Shown piece after piece: positions 29,989 to 38,193 of a stretch of DNA of 64,000 nt. The stretch spans positions 3,664,768 through 3,728,767 of the forward strand of contig OY282456.1 of NCBI GenBank assembly GCA_958296225.1, read 5' to 3'. The position numbers and the translations under genes are program-made. The notes under the pieces are model-generated. The model was not told where the DNA came from. It saw only the letters and a list, made by a program, of their open reading frames with translations, and searched no databases. Within the stretch, counting starts at the first letter, position 1. Each line of letters opens with the position of its first letter. This DNA comes from an uncultured Dehalococcoidia bacterium (lineage in GTDB: Bacteria > Chloroflexota > Dehalococcoidia > Lucifugimonadales > UBA3495).

Positions 29989-30783
29989 TTGACTACCCCA
30001 GATGCCCGCCGGCAAGCCGGCCAAGAAATGCGGGGGATAATGTCGGGTGGGGATATTAGCCACTATGCCCTCCCCGGCGTTGACCAGCTGGCCCCCGACC
30101 TCAAGCGCATCATTGACGAAGCCCTTTTCGGCATTATCTGGACGCGGCCGGGGCTGGAGCTGAAACAGCGCTGTATATCCACCATCGCCGCGCTGATGAC
30201 CCAGGGGGAAATGAACCTGCTGCGCCGCCACATTACGCGCGCCCTGAACGTGGGCCTGACCCCGCAGCAGGTAGTGGAAATTTTCATCCAGGCCACCTTT
30301 TACATCGGCGTGCCGGCCGTGGAGTCGGGCCTGCGGCTGGCGAAAGATATTTTCGAGGAGCGCGGCATTGACTACGAACCCGTCAACGAGTACGACTCCA
30401 ATCGCCATTTTGACGAACTCCACGCCCTGGGCCAAGAGGTGCACCGCCACCATATGGGCAGCATCACGGCTACCAATTTTGAGCCGGGTACGCCCGAAGC
30501 CCAGCTGGAGCGCATCGTTGACGAATACCATTGGGGCGGCATCCACAGCCGTTCCGTCCTGGACGACAAGGAGCGGGCCATCGTCTCCCTGTCCGCGCTG
30601 ACCAGTATGGGCGTGTACGACGCCCAGATGCGCCGCCGCATCCGGGGCGCCATCGGCGTGGGCCTCACCTCCGACGAGGTTATGGAAATCTTTATCCACC
30701 TGTCCCTGTACGGCGGTTATATCAACGCCCGCACTTCCATGCGTATCGCCCGCTCCGTTTTCAACGAGCTGGAGATTGGCTGA
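29989..30783 (+). CDS. Carboxymuconolactone decarboxylase family protein, two CMD domains
   Basis: A 264-aa protein with two CMD/AhpD-like repeats. The first is near residues 35-125 (TRPGLELKQRCISTIAALMT, RALNVGLTPQQVVEIFIQA). The second is at about 175-262 (LDDKERAIVSLSALTSMG, GAIGVGLTSDEVMEIFIHLS). The CxxC/H proton-relay pair of AhpD is absent, so decarboxylase-like chemistry or a structural role is more likely than peroxidase activity. GAGGAGG precedes the ATG. The gene probably starts a short unit with the hydrolase downstream. Confidence 0.88.
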   Translation: MTTPDARRQAGQEMRGIMSGGDISHYALPGVDQLAPDLKRIIDEALFGIIWTRPGLELKQRCISTIAALMTQGEMNLLRRHITRALNVGLTPQQVVEIFIQATFYIGVPAVESGLRLAKDIFEERGIDYEPVNEYDSNRHFDELHALGQEVHRHHMGSITATNFEPGTPEAQLERIVDEYHWGGIHSRSVLDDKERAIVSLSALTSMGVYDAQMRRRIRGAIGVGLTSDEVMEIFIHLSLYGGYINARTSMRIARSVFNELEIG

Positions 30784-30863
30784 CGGCCCCGGCGTCTGCG
30801 ATACCCGGTAACGGCAGGTGGCATCACGGCGTGAAACACGGCACGGAGGTCGGCGGAAAGCTG

Positions 30864-31658
30864 ATGAAACTACGTTTGGACGACGGCTGCGAACTGTTCT
30901 ACACCATTGACGACTTTACCGACCCCTGGACGGAACCGGAAACGGTGGTTATGCACCACGGGATGGCCAAGAATCACCGGCTTTGGTTCGGGTGGGTGCC
31001 CATCATCGCGCGCCACTATCGCGTCATCCGGTTTGATATGCGCGGCATGGGCCAATCGGCAGTGCCGGAGCCGGGCTACCCCTGGTCGGTGGACAACTTC
31101 GCCAATGACCTGGCCGAGTTCGTTGACAAGCTGGGCCTGGAAAAGTTCCACCTCATCGGCGAAACCGTGGGCGGCAGCATCTCCATGCGCTACGCCACCA
31201 TGCACCAGGAACGCCTGCTGTCCCTCACCGCCTGCACCTCGCCCACCAGTTTCAACGACGCCCACCATGGCGAGTCGGCCATCCAGATTGAGAACGAGGG
31301 CATCGGCGCCTGGGTCGAAAGCAGCATCGGGCGCCGCCTGGACCCGCAAATCGTCGATCCCGCCTACACCCGCTGGTACGCCGCACAGATGAAGGCTACC
31401 ACGCCCCACGTGGTGGCCGGCTTCCAGGCCCAGGCGGGCGGAGACCTGCGTCCCCTGCTGAAAGACGTGCCGACGCCGACGCTGATTATCGCCGCCGCCG
31501 CCCTGCGTGAGGAAGTGCTGGGCGACTTCCGGGGCGCTGCCGACGTGTTCCCCAACGGACGTTCCGTCGTATTCCCCGGCGTGTCCGGGTTCGTGCAGCA
31601 CATCCTGCCCGTGCCCTGCGCCCGGGTGTGGCTCGATTTCGCCCGCAGCCTCGGATAA
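30864..31658 (+). CDS. Alpha/beta hydrolase with Thr at the nucleophile position
   Basis: A 264-aa alpha/beta hydrolase. The oxyanion strand motif is MHHGMAKNHRLWFGW (HG), followed by VIRFDMRGMGQSAVP (DxRGxGxS) and a nucleophile elbow reading HLIGETVGGSISMRY, where the normal G-x-S-x-G-G is G-E-T-V-G-G. A candidate acid lies after TLIIAAAALREE and a candidate His in SGFVQHILPVPCA. The Ser-to-Thr change may lower or alter activity. The ATG at 30864 is preceded by GGCGGAAAG. A strong terminator follows 15 bp after the stop. Confidence 0.88.
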   Translation: MKLRLDDGCELFYTIDDFTDPWTEPETVVMHHGMAKNHRLWFGWVPIIARHYRVIRFDMRGMGQSAVPEPGYPWSVDNFANDLAEFVDKLGLEKFHLIGETVGGSISMRYATMHQERLLSLTACTSPTSFNDAHHGESAIQIENEGIGAWVESSIGRRLDPQIVDPAYTRWYAAQMKATTPHVVAGFQAQAGGDLRPLLKDVPTPTLIIAAAALREEVLGDFRGAADVFPNGRSVVFPGVSGFVQHILPVPCARVWLDFARSLG

Positions 31659-31672
31659 CAAGATTCACGACC

Positions 31673-31713
31673 GCGCCCGTGTCCGGCCCGGTTCGGAGCG
31701 GGCGCCGTTTTTT
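31673..31713 (+). terminator. Rho-independent terminator
   Basis: GCGCCCG (31673-31679) pairs with CGGGCGC (31699-31705), with a second GGCCCGG-containing loop, followed by T6 (31708-31713). It ends the CMD/hydrolase unit. Confidence 0.75.
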
Positions 31714-31720
31714 GTTTGCT

Positions 31721-32431
31721 ATGGTGGACCGCGCAACAGAGGACCCCAATCGCCGCCTCTCCCACGGGCCGGAGCGGCCCGGCAGCGGGGCGGGCCAGCC
31801 CGGAAATCCCCGGCACGCCCATCTCCGGTATCAACGAAGCCGCAACCCCTCGCGCCTGCTGGACCGGGGCGAGATGCAGCTGCTGCCCCGGCGGTTGAGT
31901 CGCCGGCTGCACCTGCCCCCATTTGTCGAGCTGTTCGACGTCCGGTTCTTCCTGATGAAGAAAAGCTACGTGGCCCAGGCAACGTTGGCGACGATAGTGA
32001 TGCTGGCCGTATTGCTGCTGGTCGATTCGGTAGCCGACGCGGTGCTGGCGGCCGGCCTGGGTTCCAGCGCCGTTATCGTCTTCGTACATCCCAATTCCCG
32101 CAGAGCCACCTTGCGCCATCTGATCGGCGGGCATTTGCACGGCCTGGTAATCGGCGTGGCGGCGTCGCTGCTGTTATTTCACTCCAGCCTGCTGCCGGTG
32201 CCGGCAGATATGTACCATTGGGCCGCCGACGTAGCGGCCGCCGTCGCACTGGGCGTTGTCATTCTGGTAATGGCAATAACCGACACGGAACACCCGCCGG
32301 CGGCGGCCACCGGCATGGGTTTCGCCCTGCAAAGCTTTGAGCTGACGGTAATCGCCCTCTTCGCCGCCGGCGTGCTGCTGCTGGCGTTCAGCAAAATCCT
32401 GCTCCGCGGCGCCCTGCGCGACCTGGATTAG
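31721..32431 (+). CDS. HPP family membrane protein
   Basis: A 236-aa frame. The C-terminal 150 residues have four transmembrane helices and the HPP hallmark in ITDTEHPPAAATGMGFAL; HPP proteins have been linked to nitrite/anion transport in some organisms. The N-terminal 85 residues are Arg/Pro-rich and hydrophilic. The ATG at 31721 lies 8 nt after the terminator T-run and has no SD, so the true start may be the ATG at 31874 (MQLLPRRLSRRLHL), which immediately precedes the membrane domain. Confidence 0.85.
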   Translation: MVDRATEDPNRRLSHGPERPGSGAGQPGNPRHAHLRYQRSRNPSRLLDRGEMQLLPRRLSRRLHLPPFVELFDVRFFLMKKSYVAQATLATIVMLAVLLLVDSVADAVLAAGLGSSAVIVFVHPNSRRATLRHLIGGHLHGLVIGVAASLLLFHSSLLPVPADMYHWAADVAAAVALGVVILVMAITDTEHPPAAATGMGFALQSFELTVIALFAAGVLLLAFSKILLRGALRDLD

Positions 32432-32544
32432 CCGGCCCCAATCCGTTGGGCCGAAACGCTCCGGCAATCGCACCGGCCGGGTATGCTAATATGTCCCTGC
32501 AACCGAGTCTGACTCCGCGCGGAACGTTATTTCGGAGGTGCAAT

Positions 32545-32775
32545 ATGGGAGACTACCAGGCTACCGTCAAAATGGGCGACGACGGGGCCATAACCCTGCG
32601 TAACCTGCCCTACCCCCCGGGTATGCGGCTGGAAATTACCATCCATGCCCCCGAATGGGAAACCACGCCCCGCTCCGGGCCGCCGCCGCCCCATCCCAAT
32701 CGCAATACCGTCATACGGTATGATCGGCCATTTGACCCGGCGCTGATTGACGACTGCGGTCAGGCCCGAAATTGA
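32545..32775 (+). CDS. Putative VapB-like antitoxin
   Basis: A 76-aa protein: MGDYQATVKMGDDGAITLRN and LPYPPGMRLEITIHAPEWET look like an AbrB-type beta-hairpin. A Pro-rich linker then leads to an acidic end that could embrace a PIN toxin. CGGAGGTG precedes the ATG by 5 nt. The stop overlaps the toxin's TTG start. The role is inferred from the gene pair. Confidence 0.7.
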   Translation: MGDYQATVKMGDDGAITLRNLPYPPGMRLEITIHAPEWETTPRSGPPPPHPNRNTVIRYDRPFDPALIDDCGQARN

Positions 32776-33167
32776 TAATCCTTGATACCCATATCTGGGT
32801 CTGGTGGTCGAACGAGACAGGCCGACTGACTGCGGCACAGCGGGCTGCTATTGCAACTGAACTGGCTAACGGCAGCATCGGCATTAGCGTTATATCCTGT
32901 ATCGAAATAGCCCGACTGACGGCGATTGGTCGTCTGGAGCTTTACCCAGACACGCTGACCTGGCTGCGTAATGGCATAGCTTACCCTGGCGTCCGGTTAT
33001 TGCCCGTCACCCCGGAGATAGCCGTGCGCGCCTACAGCCTTCCCGAACCCTTCCATCGCGACCCCGCCGACCGCATCCTGGTGGCCACAGCGCTGGAACA
33101 CTACTGCCCGCTGGTCACTTCGGATGGCCGTATTTTGAACTACCCCGAAGTCAACACAATCGGATGA
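32772..33167 (+). CDS. PIN-domain ribonuclease toxin (VapC-like)
   Basis: A 131-aa PIN protein. MIILDTHIWVWW carries the first acidic residue; ISVISCIEIARLTAIGRLEL carries the Glu of the second site; DPADRILVATALEHYCPLVT SDG carries the third and fourth acidic residues. All catalytic positions appear intact, so it should be an active RNase, in contrast to the decayed copy at 25.4 kb. It starts at TTG in the stop of the antitoxin (TTGA), so translation is coupled. Confidence 0.88.
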   Translation: MIILDTHIWVWWSNETGRLTAAQRAAIATELANGSIGISVISCIEIARLTAIGRLELYPDTLTWLRNGIAYPGVRLLPVTPEIAVRAYSLPEPFHRDPADRILVATALEHYCPLVTSDGRILNYPEVNTIG

Positions 33168-33182
33168 AAAGGACATACCGTT

Positions 33183-34592
33183 ATGCCCGATTCCCTCTCC
33201 CGTCAACTGGCCCGCTGGGTCGTCAACCTGGATGCCGCCGACCTGCCGCCCGCCGTCGTCGACAAGATGCAAACCTCTCTGCTCCACGCCACGGTGGTTG
33301 CCATCATCGGTGCTGGCACCCATCACGGCAAAGCGGCCGTTGACCTTACCCTGGCCGAAGAATCCGCGCCCCACGGCGCCGCCATTCTGGCCGCCGGCGG
33401 CCACGCTACGCGCTGCGGAGCGGCTTTCGCCAACAGCAAGCTGATGCACGCCACCAACCAGGCCGATTCATACCGGATGCTTACCCATCCCGGCCCGTGC
33501 GTCATTCCGGCGGCGCTGGCCTCGGCCCAGCTGGGTGGGGCCACGGGCGCTCAGCTCATTACCGCCCTGGCCGCCGGCTACGAAGTGGAATCCCGCATTG
33601 CCGGCGACTTCATCGCGTCCACTCAGGCCAGGGGCTTTCGTTCCAGCCCCATCTACGGCACGCTGGGCGCCGCCGTGGCCACGGGCAAACTGCTGGGGCT
33701 GACCGAAGACCAGATGGTTACCGCCATCGCCCTGGCCAGCACGTTCACCGCCGGCACCAACGAAGGCCCCCGCTCCGGCGGACGGGAGATGATGTTCCAC
33801 GAACCGCAGTCCACCCGCAGCGGCATTATGGCCGCCCTGCTGGCCCGGGAAGACGTGCGGGGTTCGGAGGAAGCGTTGGAAGGCCCGGCCGGATTCTACA
33901 ACGCCTTCACCGGCAACAACCGGGGCGAGCTGTCCTACGTGTTCACGGGGCCGCAGCAGGTTGATTTTGGCCCGGTCACCGCAGGACTGGGCTCCCGCTG
34001 GGAACTGCTGCACACCGTGTTGAAGATGTACCCCACCGCCGGCTACAACTGCCCCGTCATCGACTTGATGACCGACATCCGCCGCTCCCACCAACTGGCC
34101 GTTGCTGAGATCGAGCGCATCACCATTGATATGAACTGGCTGGAAACGCTGTATCCTTCGCCCGCCTTTCCCAATCCCTCCCGTGGGCAGGCCATTGTCG
34201 GCAGCACCCACTACTTCGCCGCCTACGTCGCCGTCAACGGAGCCTACCCGCCCCTGCGCACCCACATTGACCCCGGCGACGACTCCGCCGCCGCTGCCGA
34301 GAACCACGATGCCGTGCTGTCCCTGATGCACAAAGTCCAGACCGTCGGCCATAAAGACCGGCCGGCCTTCGCGCCCCGCATCACCATTGAAATGACCGGC
34401 GAAACAACCTACCAGGGCGAGTACCAGGGCAACGAACTAGAGTGGGGGCTGGATGAGGAAATCGTCCGCCTGCGCCCCCTGTTCCCCCAAATCCGCTGGC
34501 CGGCCGAAAAACTGACCGCCATCGTGGCCGCCGTCCGCGCCATACCCGGCGCGCCCGACGCCGGCGATTTGATTGCCGCGGCCACGCCTTGA
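33183..34592 (+). CDS. MmgE/PrpD family protein
   Basis: A 469-aa protein with the MmgE/PrpD layout: the SRQLARWVVNLDAADLPPAV opening, a helical domain with the NSKLMHATNQADSYRMLTHP motif (catalytic-region His/Asp), VIPAALASAQLGGATGAQLI and a C-terminal alpha/beta domain. The family includes 2-methylcitrate dehydratase and cis-aconitate decarboxylase. Without the methylcitrate genes nearby, the substrate is unclear. Unlike PrpD it is paired with an SDR, which suggests a different carboxylate pathway. Confidence 0.92.
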   Translation: MPDSLSRQLARWVVNLDAADLPPAVVDKMQTSLLHATVVAIIGAGTHHGKAAVDLTLAEESAPHGAAILAAGGHATRCGAAFANSKLMHATNQADSYRMLTHPGPCVIPAALASAQLGGATGAQLITALAAGYEVESRIAGDFIASTQARGFRSSPIYGTLGAAVATGKLLGLTEDQMVTAIALASTFTAGTNEGPRSGGREMMFHEPQSTRSGIMAALLAREDVRGSEEALEGPAGFYNAFTGNNRGELSYVFTGPQQVDFGPVTAGLGSRWELLHTVLKMYPTAGYNCPVIDLMTDIRRSHQLAVAEIERITIDMNWLETLYPSPAFPNPSRGQAIVGSTHYFAAYVAVNGAYPPLRTHIDPGDDSAAAAENHDAVLSLMHKVQTVGHKDRPAFAPRITIEMTGETTYQGEYQGNELEWGLDEEIVRLRPLFPQIRWPAEKLTAIVAAVRAIPGAPDAGDLIAAATP

Positions 34593-34638
34593 CGCTCAAC
34601 AAAAGATTAAACCGCCAACAGGAACAGGAGTGAGAAAT

Positions 34639-35433
34639 ATGCTGCCAGGACTGGAAGGCAAAGCCGCGCTGGTTACCGGAGGGAGCAAAGGCATCGGCAA
34701 GGCTATTGCCTATGCGCTGGCCAGAGAGGGCTGCGCCGTCGCCATCTGCGCCCGCGGCGCGGCCGACTTGCAGGCCGCCGCCGCCGAAATCGGCGACGCC
34801 ACCGGCTCCCGCGTCATCCCCATCCGCGCCGATATGACCGTGCCCGAAGACATCATCAACCTGGTTCGGGAAACCGTGTCCGGCCTCGGCAAGCTGGACA
34901 TCCTCGTTAACAACGCCGTCAACAGCACCAGCGACCGCGCCAGTCAAATCCCGGATGAGGTAATCCTGAACCACATCACCACGAAGGTTATGGGCTACAT
35001 CCGCTGCGCCCGCGAGTGCGTGCCGCACCTGGCGGCGGCCGGCGGGGGGCGCATCATCAACATTGGCGGCATGGCGGCGCGCAATTCCAGCCCCACCAAC
35101 CCCGGCTCCGGCGTAACCAACTCGGCCATGTCCAACTATGCCAAAGCCCTGTCTGACGACGTAGCAGCCGACGGCATCCTGGTCAACTGCATCCACCCCG
35201 GCAGTACCCGCACCGAGCGTTATATGGGCTTGGTGGCCGAGCGCGCCGCCCGCAGCAATACTACTCCGGAAGCGGAGCTGGCCCAATCCGTCGCCGAAAT
35301 CCCCATTGGCCGGATGGTGGAGCCGGACGACATTGCCAACCTGGCGGCTTTCCTGTGTTCCGACCTGGCCTCTGCCATCACGGGCCAGACCATCGCCGTG
35401 GACGGCGGCGGGGGCCGGGGCGTCCATTTCTAG
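34639..35433 (+). CDS. SDR family protein lacking the usual YxxxK
   Basis: A 264-aa SDR fold protein: TGGSKGIGKAIAYALA cofactor motif, NNAVNSTSDRAS and GGRIINIGGMAA. At the place of the catalytic Tyr-x3-Lys the sequence reads SGVTNSAMSNYAKAL. Counting back from the ILVNCIHPG strand puts Ser and Asn at the Tyr and Lys positions. The C-terminal SDLASAITGQTIAVDGGGG is normal. This resembles an SDR subgroup with 'NLTK'-type helices. The start at 34639 follows CAGGAG. It ends before the convergent hypothetical gene. Confidence 0.9.
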   Translation: MLPGLEGKAALVTGGSKGIGKAIAYALAREGCAVAICARGAADLQAAAAEIGDATGSRVIPIRADMTVPEDIINLVRETVSGLGKLDILVNNAVNSTSDRASQIPDEVILNHITTKVMGYIRCARECVPHLAAAGGGRIINIGGMAARNSSPTNPGSGVTNSAMSNYAKALSDDVAADGILVNCIHPGSTRTERYMGLVAERAARSNTTPEAELAQSVAEIPIGRMVEPDDIANLAAFLCSDLASAITGQTIAVDGGGGRGVHF

Positions 35434-35469
35434 CCAACTACCTACGGGTTTGCGCCGCGCCGCCCGCGT

Positions 35470-35982
35470 CTAGTTCATCCCCAACTCCCGCAGCGCACTG
35501 GCGAAATTGGCGTCCAGGATATAAACATCCTCGGCGCGGTCGTAGGTCAGCGGACGCGGCAGGTCCAGGTTCTCCCGTCGCCGCTTCAGCCGGTTCAGGC
35601 TGTGCCCCTGGCTGGACAGCGAGCCGGACAACTCCCGCTGGGACAGTCGCAGCGTGTGCATCAGCTGCGCCCGTTTCTGCGTGTGGTTGGGGGAACGGGA
35701 AACCCGGAGCATCGCCTGCCGTGCCGTGTCCGACAGATTGCCCCAGAATATAGTGACGTAGCTGGCGTTCCAGTCGGCTTTTTCGGGTTTATCAGCCGGG
35801 GGCTCAGGCGGCGCGACGGCGACTGCTTCCGGCGGCGCCACGGCCGGCATCGCGTCGGGAGCCTCCGGGGGCGCTGCCGCTTCCTCAGCGGCGCGCGCGT
35901 TCAGGCCGCGGCCGGTCATCCCCCGCAGGGTAGCGATTACTTCGTCAACGTCACCTTCAATTGTTACCGTAATGTTCGCCAA
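35470..35982 (-). CDS. Hypothetical protein with Pro/Ala linker and basic HTH-like end
   Basis: A 170-aa protein. It has an N-terminal MANITVTIEGDVDEVIATLR beta-helix segment, a Pro/Ala/Glu-rich linker (about 35-68) and a C-terminal helical half (YVTIFWGNLSDTARQAMLRV; LRLSQRELSGSLSSQGHSLN followed by RLKRRRENL) that resembles a winged or HTH DNA-binding segment. I do not recognise a named family. It is convergent with the SDR. Confidence 0.65.
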   Translation of the reverse strand: MANITVTIEGDVDEVIATLRGMTGRGLNARAAEEAAAPPEAPDAMPAVAPPEAVAVAPPEPPADKPEKADWNASYVTIFWGNLSDTARQAMLRVSRSPNHTQKRAQLMHTLRLSQRELSGSLSSQGHSLNRLKRRRENLDLPRPLTYDRAEDVYILDANFASALRELGMN

Positions 35983-36106
35983 AACATTGCTCCTGGTTGC
36001 CCGGTTTCACGCTCCGCAAACAAGTGTGAAACTTGCGCCAACATTTACCAATCCCGCTACACCATACCACACAAATGCCGCCGCCGCCGGCTTACTGTTG
36101 AATCGG

Positions 36107-36719
36107 GCAGCGTTGCAATTCAGGTGGTTTGAGTCCGTTTTTTACATCGTATGGACAGAAGGGACAGGATTTTTTGATTGCGCTTTACGGATTCGGGCGC
36201 GAGCGGGTTCGTTATATTGGGAATGGCGGCTCCTTTGGCTTTGGCGCCTTTGGGGATTTGGGGATTTGGGGGGCGATGTCAGGCGATGGGTGCGATGGTC
36301 AGGCGGATGGTTTGCGGTGACCGGGTTTCAGGGATTATCAGCCCTACGGCCGGAGGTTTTGCGCTGGGGTTTTTAGCTCGGTATTTTCCATGCCCGAAGC
36401 ATGGGGCGCTGTGGCTGACGCCGTGGCCGCAGCGACTACGCCGGTTAATGAGATCGGCGACAGTCTCAACGAGCCGGTAGCGACTTGGATGCTGATAGTG
36501 GCCGTGATTACCTGAAACCCGGTCGGGGTATTGCTTTTCGCCTGACCCGGCTATGATAGCACGGGCGTTCGGTCAGATGCAAGGGGTAGTTTTACCGGGG
36601 CAGCGTTTTGTTTCAGGTGGTTTGAGGCGCTATACCATCGTTTTGGCGGCGGGCATAGGGGCGATCCATGAGTCGCCCCTACCGCTCCGAATGTTAAACC
36701 ACCTAAATTGCAACGCTAC
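36107..36719. mobile_element. Composite repeat element with family terminal repeats
   Basis: The left end (GCAGCGTTGCAATTCAGG) and right end (CCTAAATTGCAACGCTAC) share the private variant GCAATT/AATTGC, so they look like a matched pair 613 bp apart. Inside are a dispersed AATCCTGTC motif (36149-36180), a G-rich stretch, the TCAGCCCTACGGCCGG block (about 36333-36363) also found near 10704-10734, and an inner left end at 36600. No real gene was found in it; the open frames are uninterrupted only by composition. Confidence 0.6.
36600..36719 (+). mobile_element. 120-bp MITE-like element, copy D (divergent core)
   Basis: Same length and terminal repeats as copies A-C, but the core is unrelated. 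It contains a GGGGCGAT/GTCGCCCC hairpin instead of the TTCCCGCTTTCGCGGGA hairpin. Exact 120-bp spacing with a different core suggests either gene-conversion-like core exchange or length-constrained mobility. Confidence 0.7.
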
Positions 36720-36761
36720 CGCGCTCCATAGCAGGGCCTTTGAAAGTCATTAAAGCTGAAT

Positions 36762-36797
36762 CCCTCTCCCCTTGCGGGAGAGGGTTGGGTGAGGGGC
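36762..36797 (+). repeat. CCCTCTCCC...GGGAGAGGG repeat
   Basis: CCCTCTCCC then CTTGCGGGAGAGGGTTGGGT and GAGGGG form a short hairpin plus GGGTGAGGGG tail. This is a very common intergenic repeat in many bacterial phyla. It lies in the 240-bp gap before the tandem repeat genes, with nothing else recognisable. Confidence 0.7.
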
Positions 36798-36962
36798 GGC
36801 GCTCTTGCTCCGGCGTGAGGGAAATCCGGCGCCCGCAAAACCCGCCACCCGGACTTGGCAACGGCTCTCTCAGAGTTGGAGGCCGTATTGTAACGGTTTA
36901 ACCTGCTGTGTCATACTGGCACTGAGTAGCACGGCAGCCCGGCCTCTGGAGGAACAACCGCT

Positions 36963-37256
36963 ATGACCACCCCCGCCTCAAACTTGGATGAGCGCGTAAC
37001 CATACTGGAAACCCGCCTGGACACTATCCTGCCCACCCTGGCGACCAAAGCCGACATCGCTGCGGTTAAAACCGACATCGCGAAGCTGGAGGGCAAGATG
37101 GACGCTACGAACGAACGTCTGGAAGGCAAGATTGACGCCATGAACGTGCGTTTGGACGGCAAGATAGATGCCCTGGGCAACCGCCTGCTCATCAGGCTCG
37201 GCGGTATGGCGGTCGCGGTGGCGGCAGTTGCGGTGGCGGCTGCCAAGTACCTCTAG
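36963..37256 (+). CDS. Coiled-coil membrane protein, tandem paralogue 1 (3 repeats)
   Basis: A 97-aa protein: MTTPASNLDERVTILETRLD, a helical 'LPTLATKADIAAVKTDIAKL' segment, then three 11-residue units of the form EGKIDATNERL (33 bp each, 37089-37187) and a C-terminal hydrophobic helix (LGGMAVAVAAVAVAAAKYL). An 11-residue period fits a right-handed (hendecad) coiled coil tied to the membrane. It follows GGAGGAACAACCGCTATG. The overall design recalls Bdr proteins of Borrelia; function is unknown. Confidence 0.85.
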   Translation: MTTPASNLDERVTILETRLDTILPTLATKADIAAVKTDIAKLEGKMDATNERLEGKIDAMNVRLDGKIDALGNRLLIRLGGMAVAVAAVAVAAAKYL

Positions 37257-37304
37257 ACTATCATTGAGTGGCACGGCAACCCGGCCTCCGGAGGAACAAC
37301 CGCT

Positions 37305-37697
37305 ATGACCACCCCGGCCTCAAACTTGGAAGATCGCGTAACTATACCGGAAACCCGCCTGGACACCATCCTGCCCACCCTGGCGACCAAAGCCGACATC
37401 GCTGCGATTAGAACCGACATCGCGAAATTGGAAGGCAAAATTGACGCTACGAACGAACGTCTGGAAGGCAAAATTGACACTACCAACGAACGTTTGGAAG
37501 GCAAGATTGACGCTACCAACGAACGTTTGGAAGGCAAGATTGACGCCATGAACGAACGTTTGGAAGGCAAGATTGACGCCATGAACGTGCGTTTGGACGG
37601 CAAGATAGATGCCCTGGGCAACCGCCTGCTCATCAGGCTCGGCGGTATGGCGGTCGCGGTGGCGGCAGTTGCGGTGGCAGCTGCCAAGTACCTCTAG
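37305..37697 (+). CDS. Coiled-coil membrane protein, tandem paralogue 2 (6 repeats)
   Basis: A 130-aa paralogue, near-identical at both ends to its neighbours but with six 33-bp units (37431-37628) in place of three. The units differ mostly by silent or Ala/Thr/Met changes (DATNERL, DTTNERL, DAMNERL, DAMNVRL, DALGNRL). The intergenic spacer and SD (CCGGAGGAACAACCGCT) are also duplicated, so the whole transcription or translation unit was copied. The difference in size comes almost only from repeat number. Confidence 0.85.
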   Translation: MTTPASNLEDRVTIPETRLDTILPTLATKADIAAIRTDIAKLEGKIDATNERLEGKIDTTNERLEGKIDATNERLEGKIDAMNERLEGKIDAMNVRLDGKIDALGNRLLIRLGGMAVAVAAVAVAAAKYL

Positions 37698-37745
37698 ACT
37701 ATCATTGAGTGGCACGGCAACCCGGCCTCCGGAGGAACAACCGCT

Positions 37746-38051
37746 ATGACCACCCCCGCCTCAAACTTGGATGAGCGCGTAACCATACTGGAAACCCGCT
37801 TGGACACCATCCTGCCCACCCTGGCGACCAAAGCCGACATCGCGAGAGTGGAGGGCAAGATTGACGCTACGAACGAACGTCTGGAAGGCAAGATTGACGC
37901 CATGAACGAACGTCTGGAAGGCAAGATTGACGCCATGAACGTGCGTTTGGACGGCAAGATAGATGCCCTGGGCAACCGCCTGCTCAGCAGGCTCGGCGGT
38001 ATGGCGGTTGCGGTGGCGGCAGTTGCGGTGGCAGCTGCCAAGTACCTTTAA
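37746..38051 (+). CDS. Coiled-coil membrane protein, tandem paralogue 3 (4 repeats)
   Basis: A 101-aa paralogue with four 33-bp units (37851-37982). It also lacks a 'AAVKTDIAKL' segment between the ADIA helix and the repeats (here ADIARVEGKIDATN). The same C-terminal membrane helix is present. Spacing between gene starts is 342 and 441 bp, consistent with serial tandem duplication followed by repeat-number change. Confidence 0.85.
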   Translation: MTTPASNLDERVTILETRLDTILPTLATKADIARVEGKIDATNERLEGKIDAMNERLEGKIDAMNVRLDGKIDALGNRLLSRLGGMAVAVAAVAVAAAKYL

Positions 38052-38193
38052 CTACAAGATTGCCTAACTACAAGATTGTCGCAGCGACGCGCGCAATGAT
38101 GCGTGGCCGTCATTATGCCGGCCGGCGGTCATTTTCCGGCGCCACAGGATGTTGCTAATGCGGCTTGGGATGGTCAAGGCAGCGCGCTCCCAG

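Noticed and set aside
36129-36480. Small plus-strand frames of 63-100 aa
   Set aside because: They lie wholly inside the composite repeat 36107-36719, and their amino acids reflect repeat DNA.
37089-37982. Possible CRISPR array from regularly spaced 33-bp repeats
   Set aside because: The units are contiguous with no spacers and encode in-frame 11-residue protein repeats; no cas genes are present.
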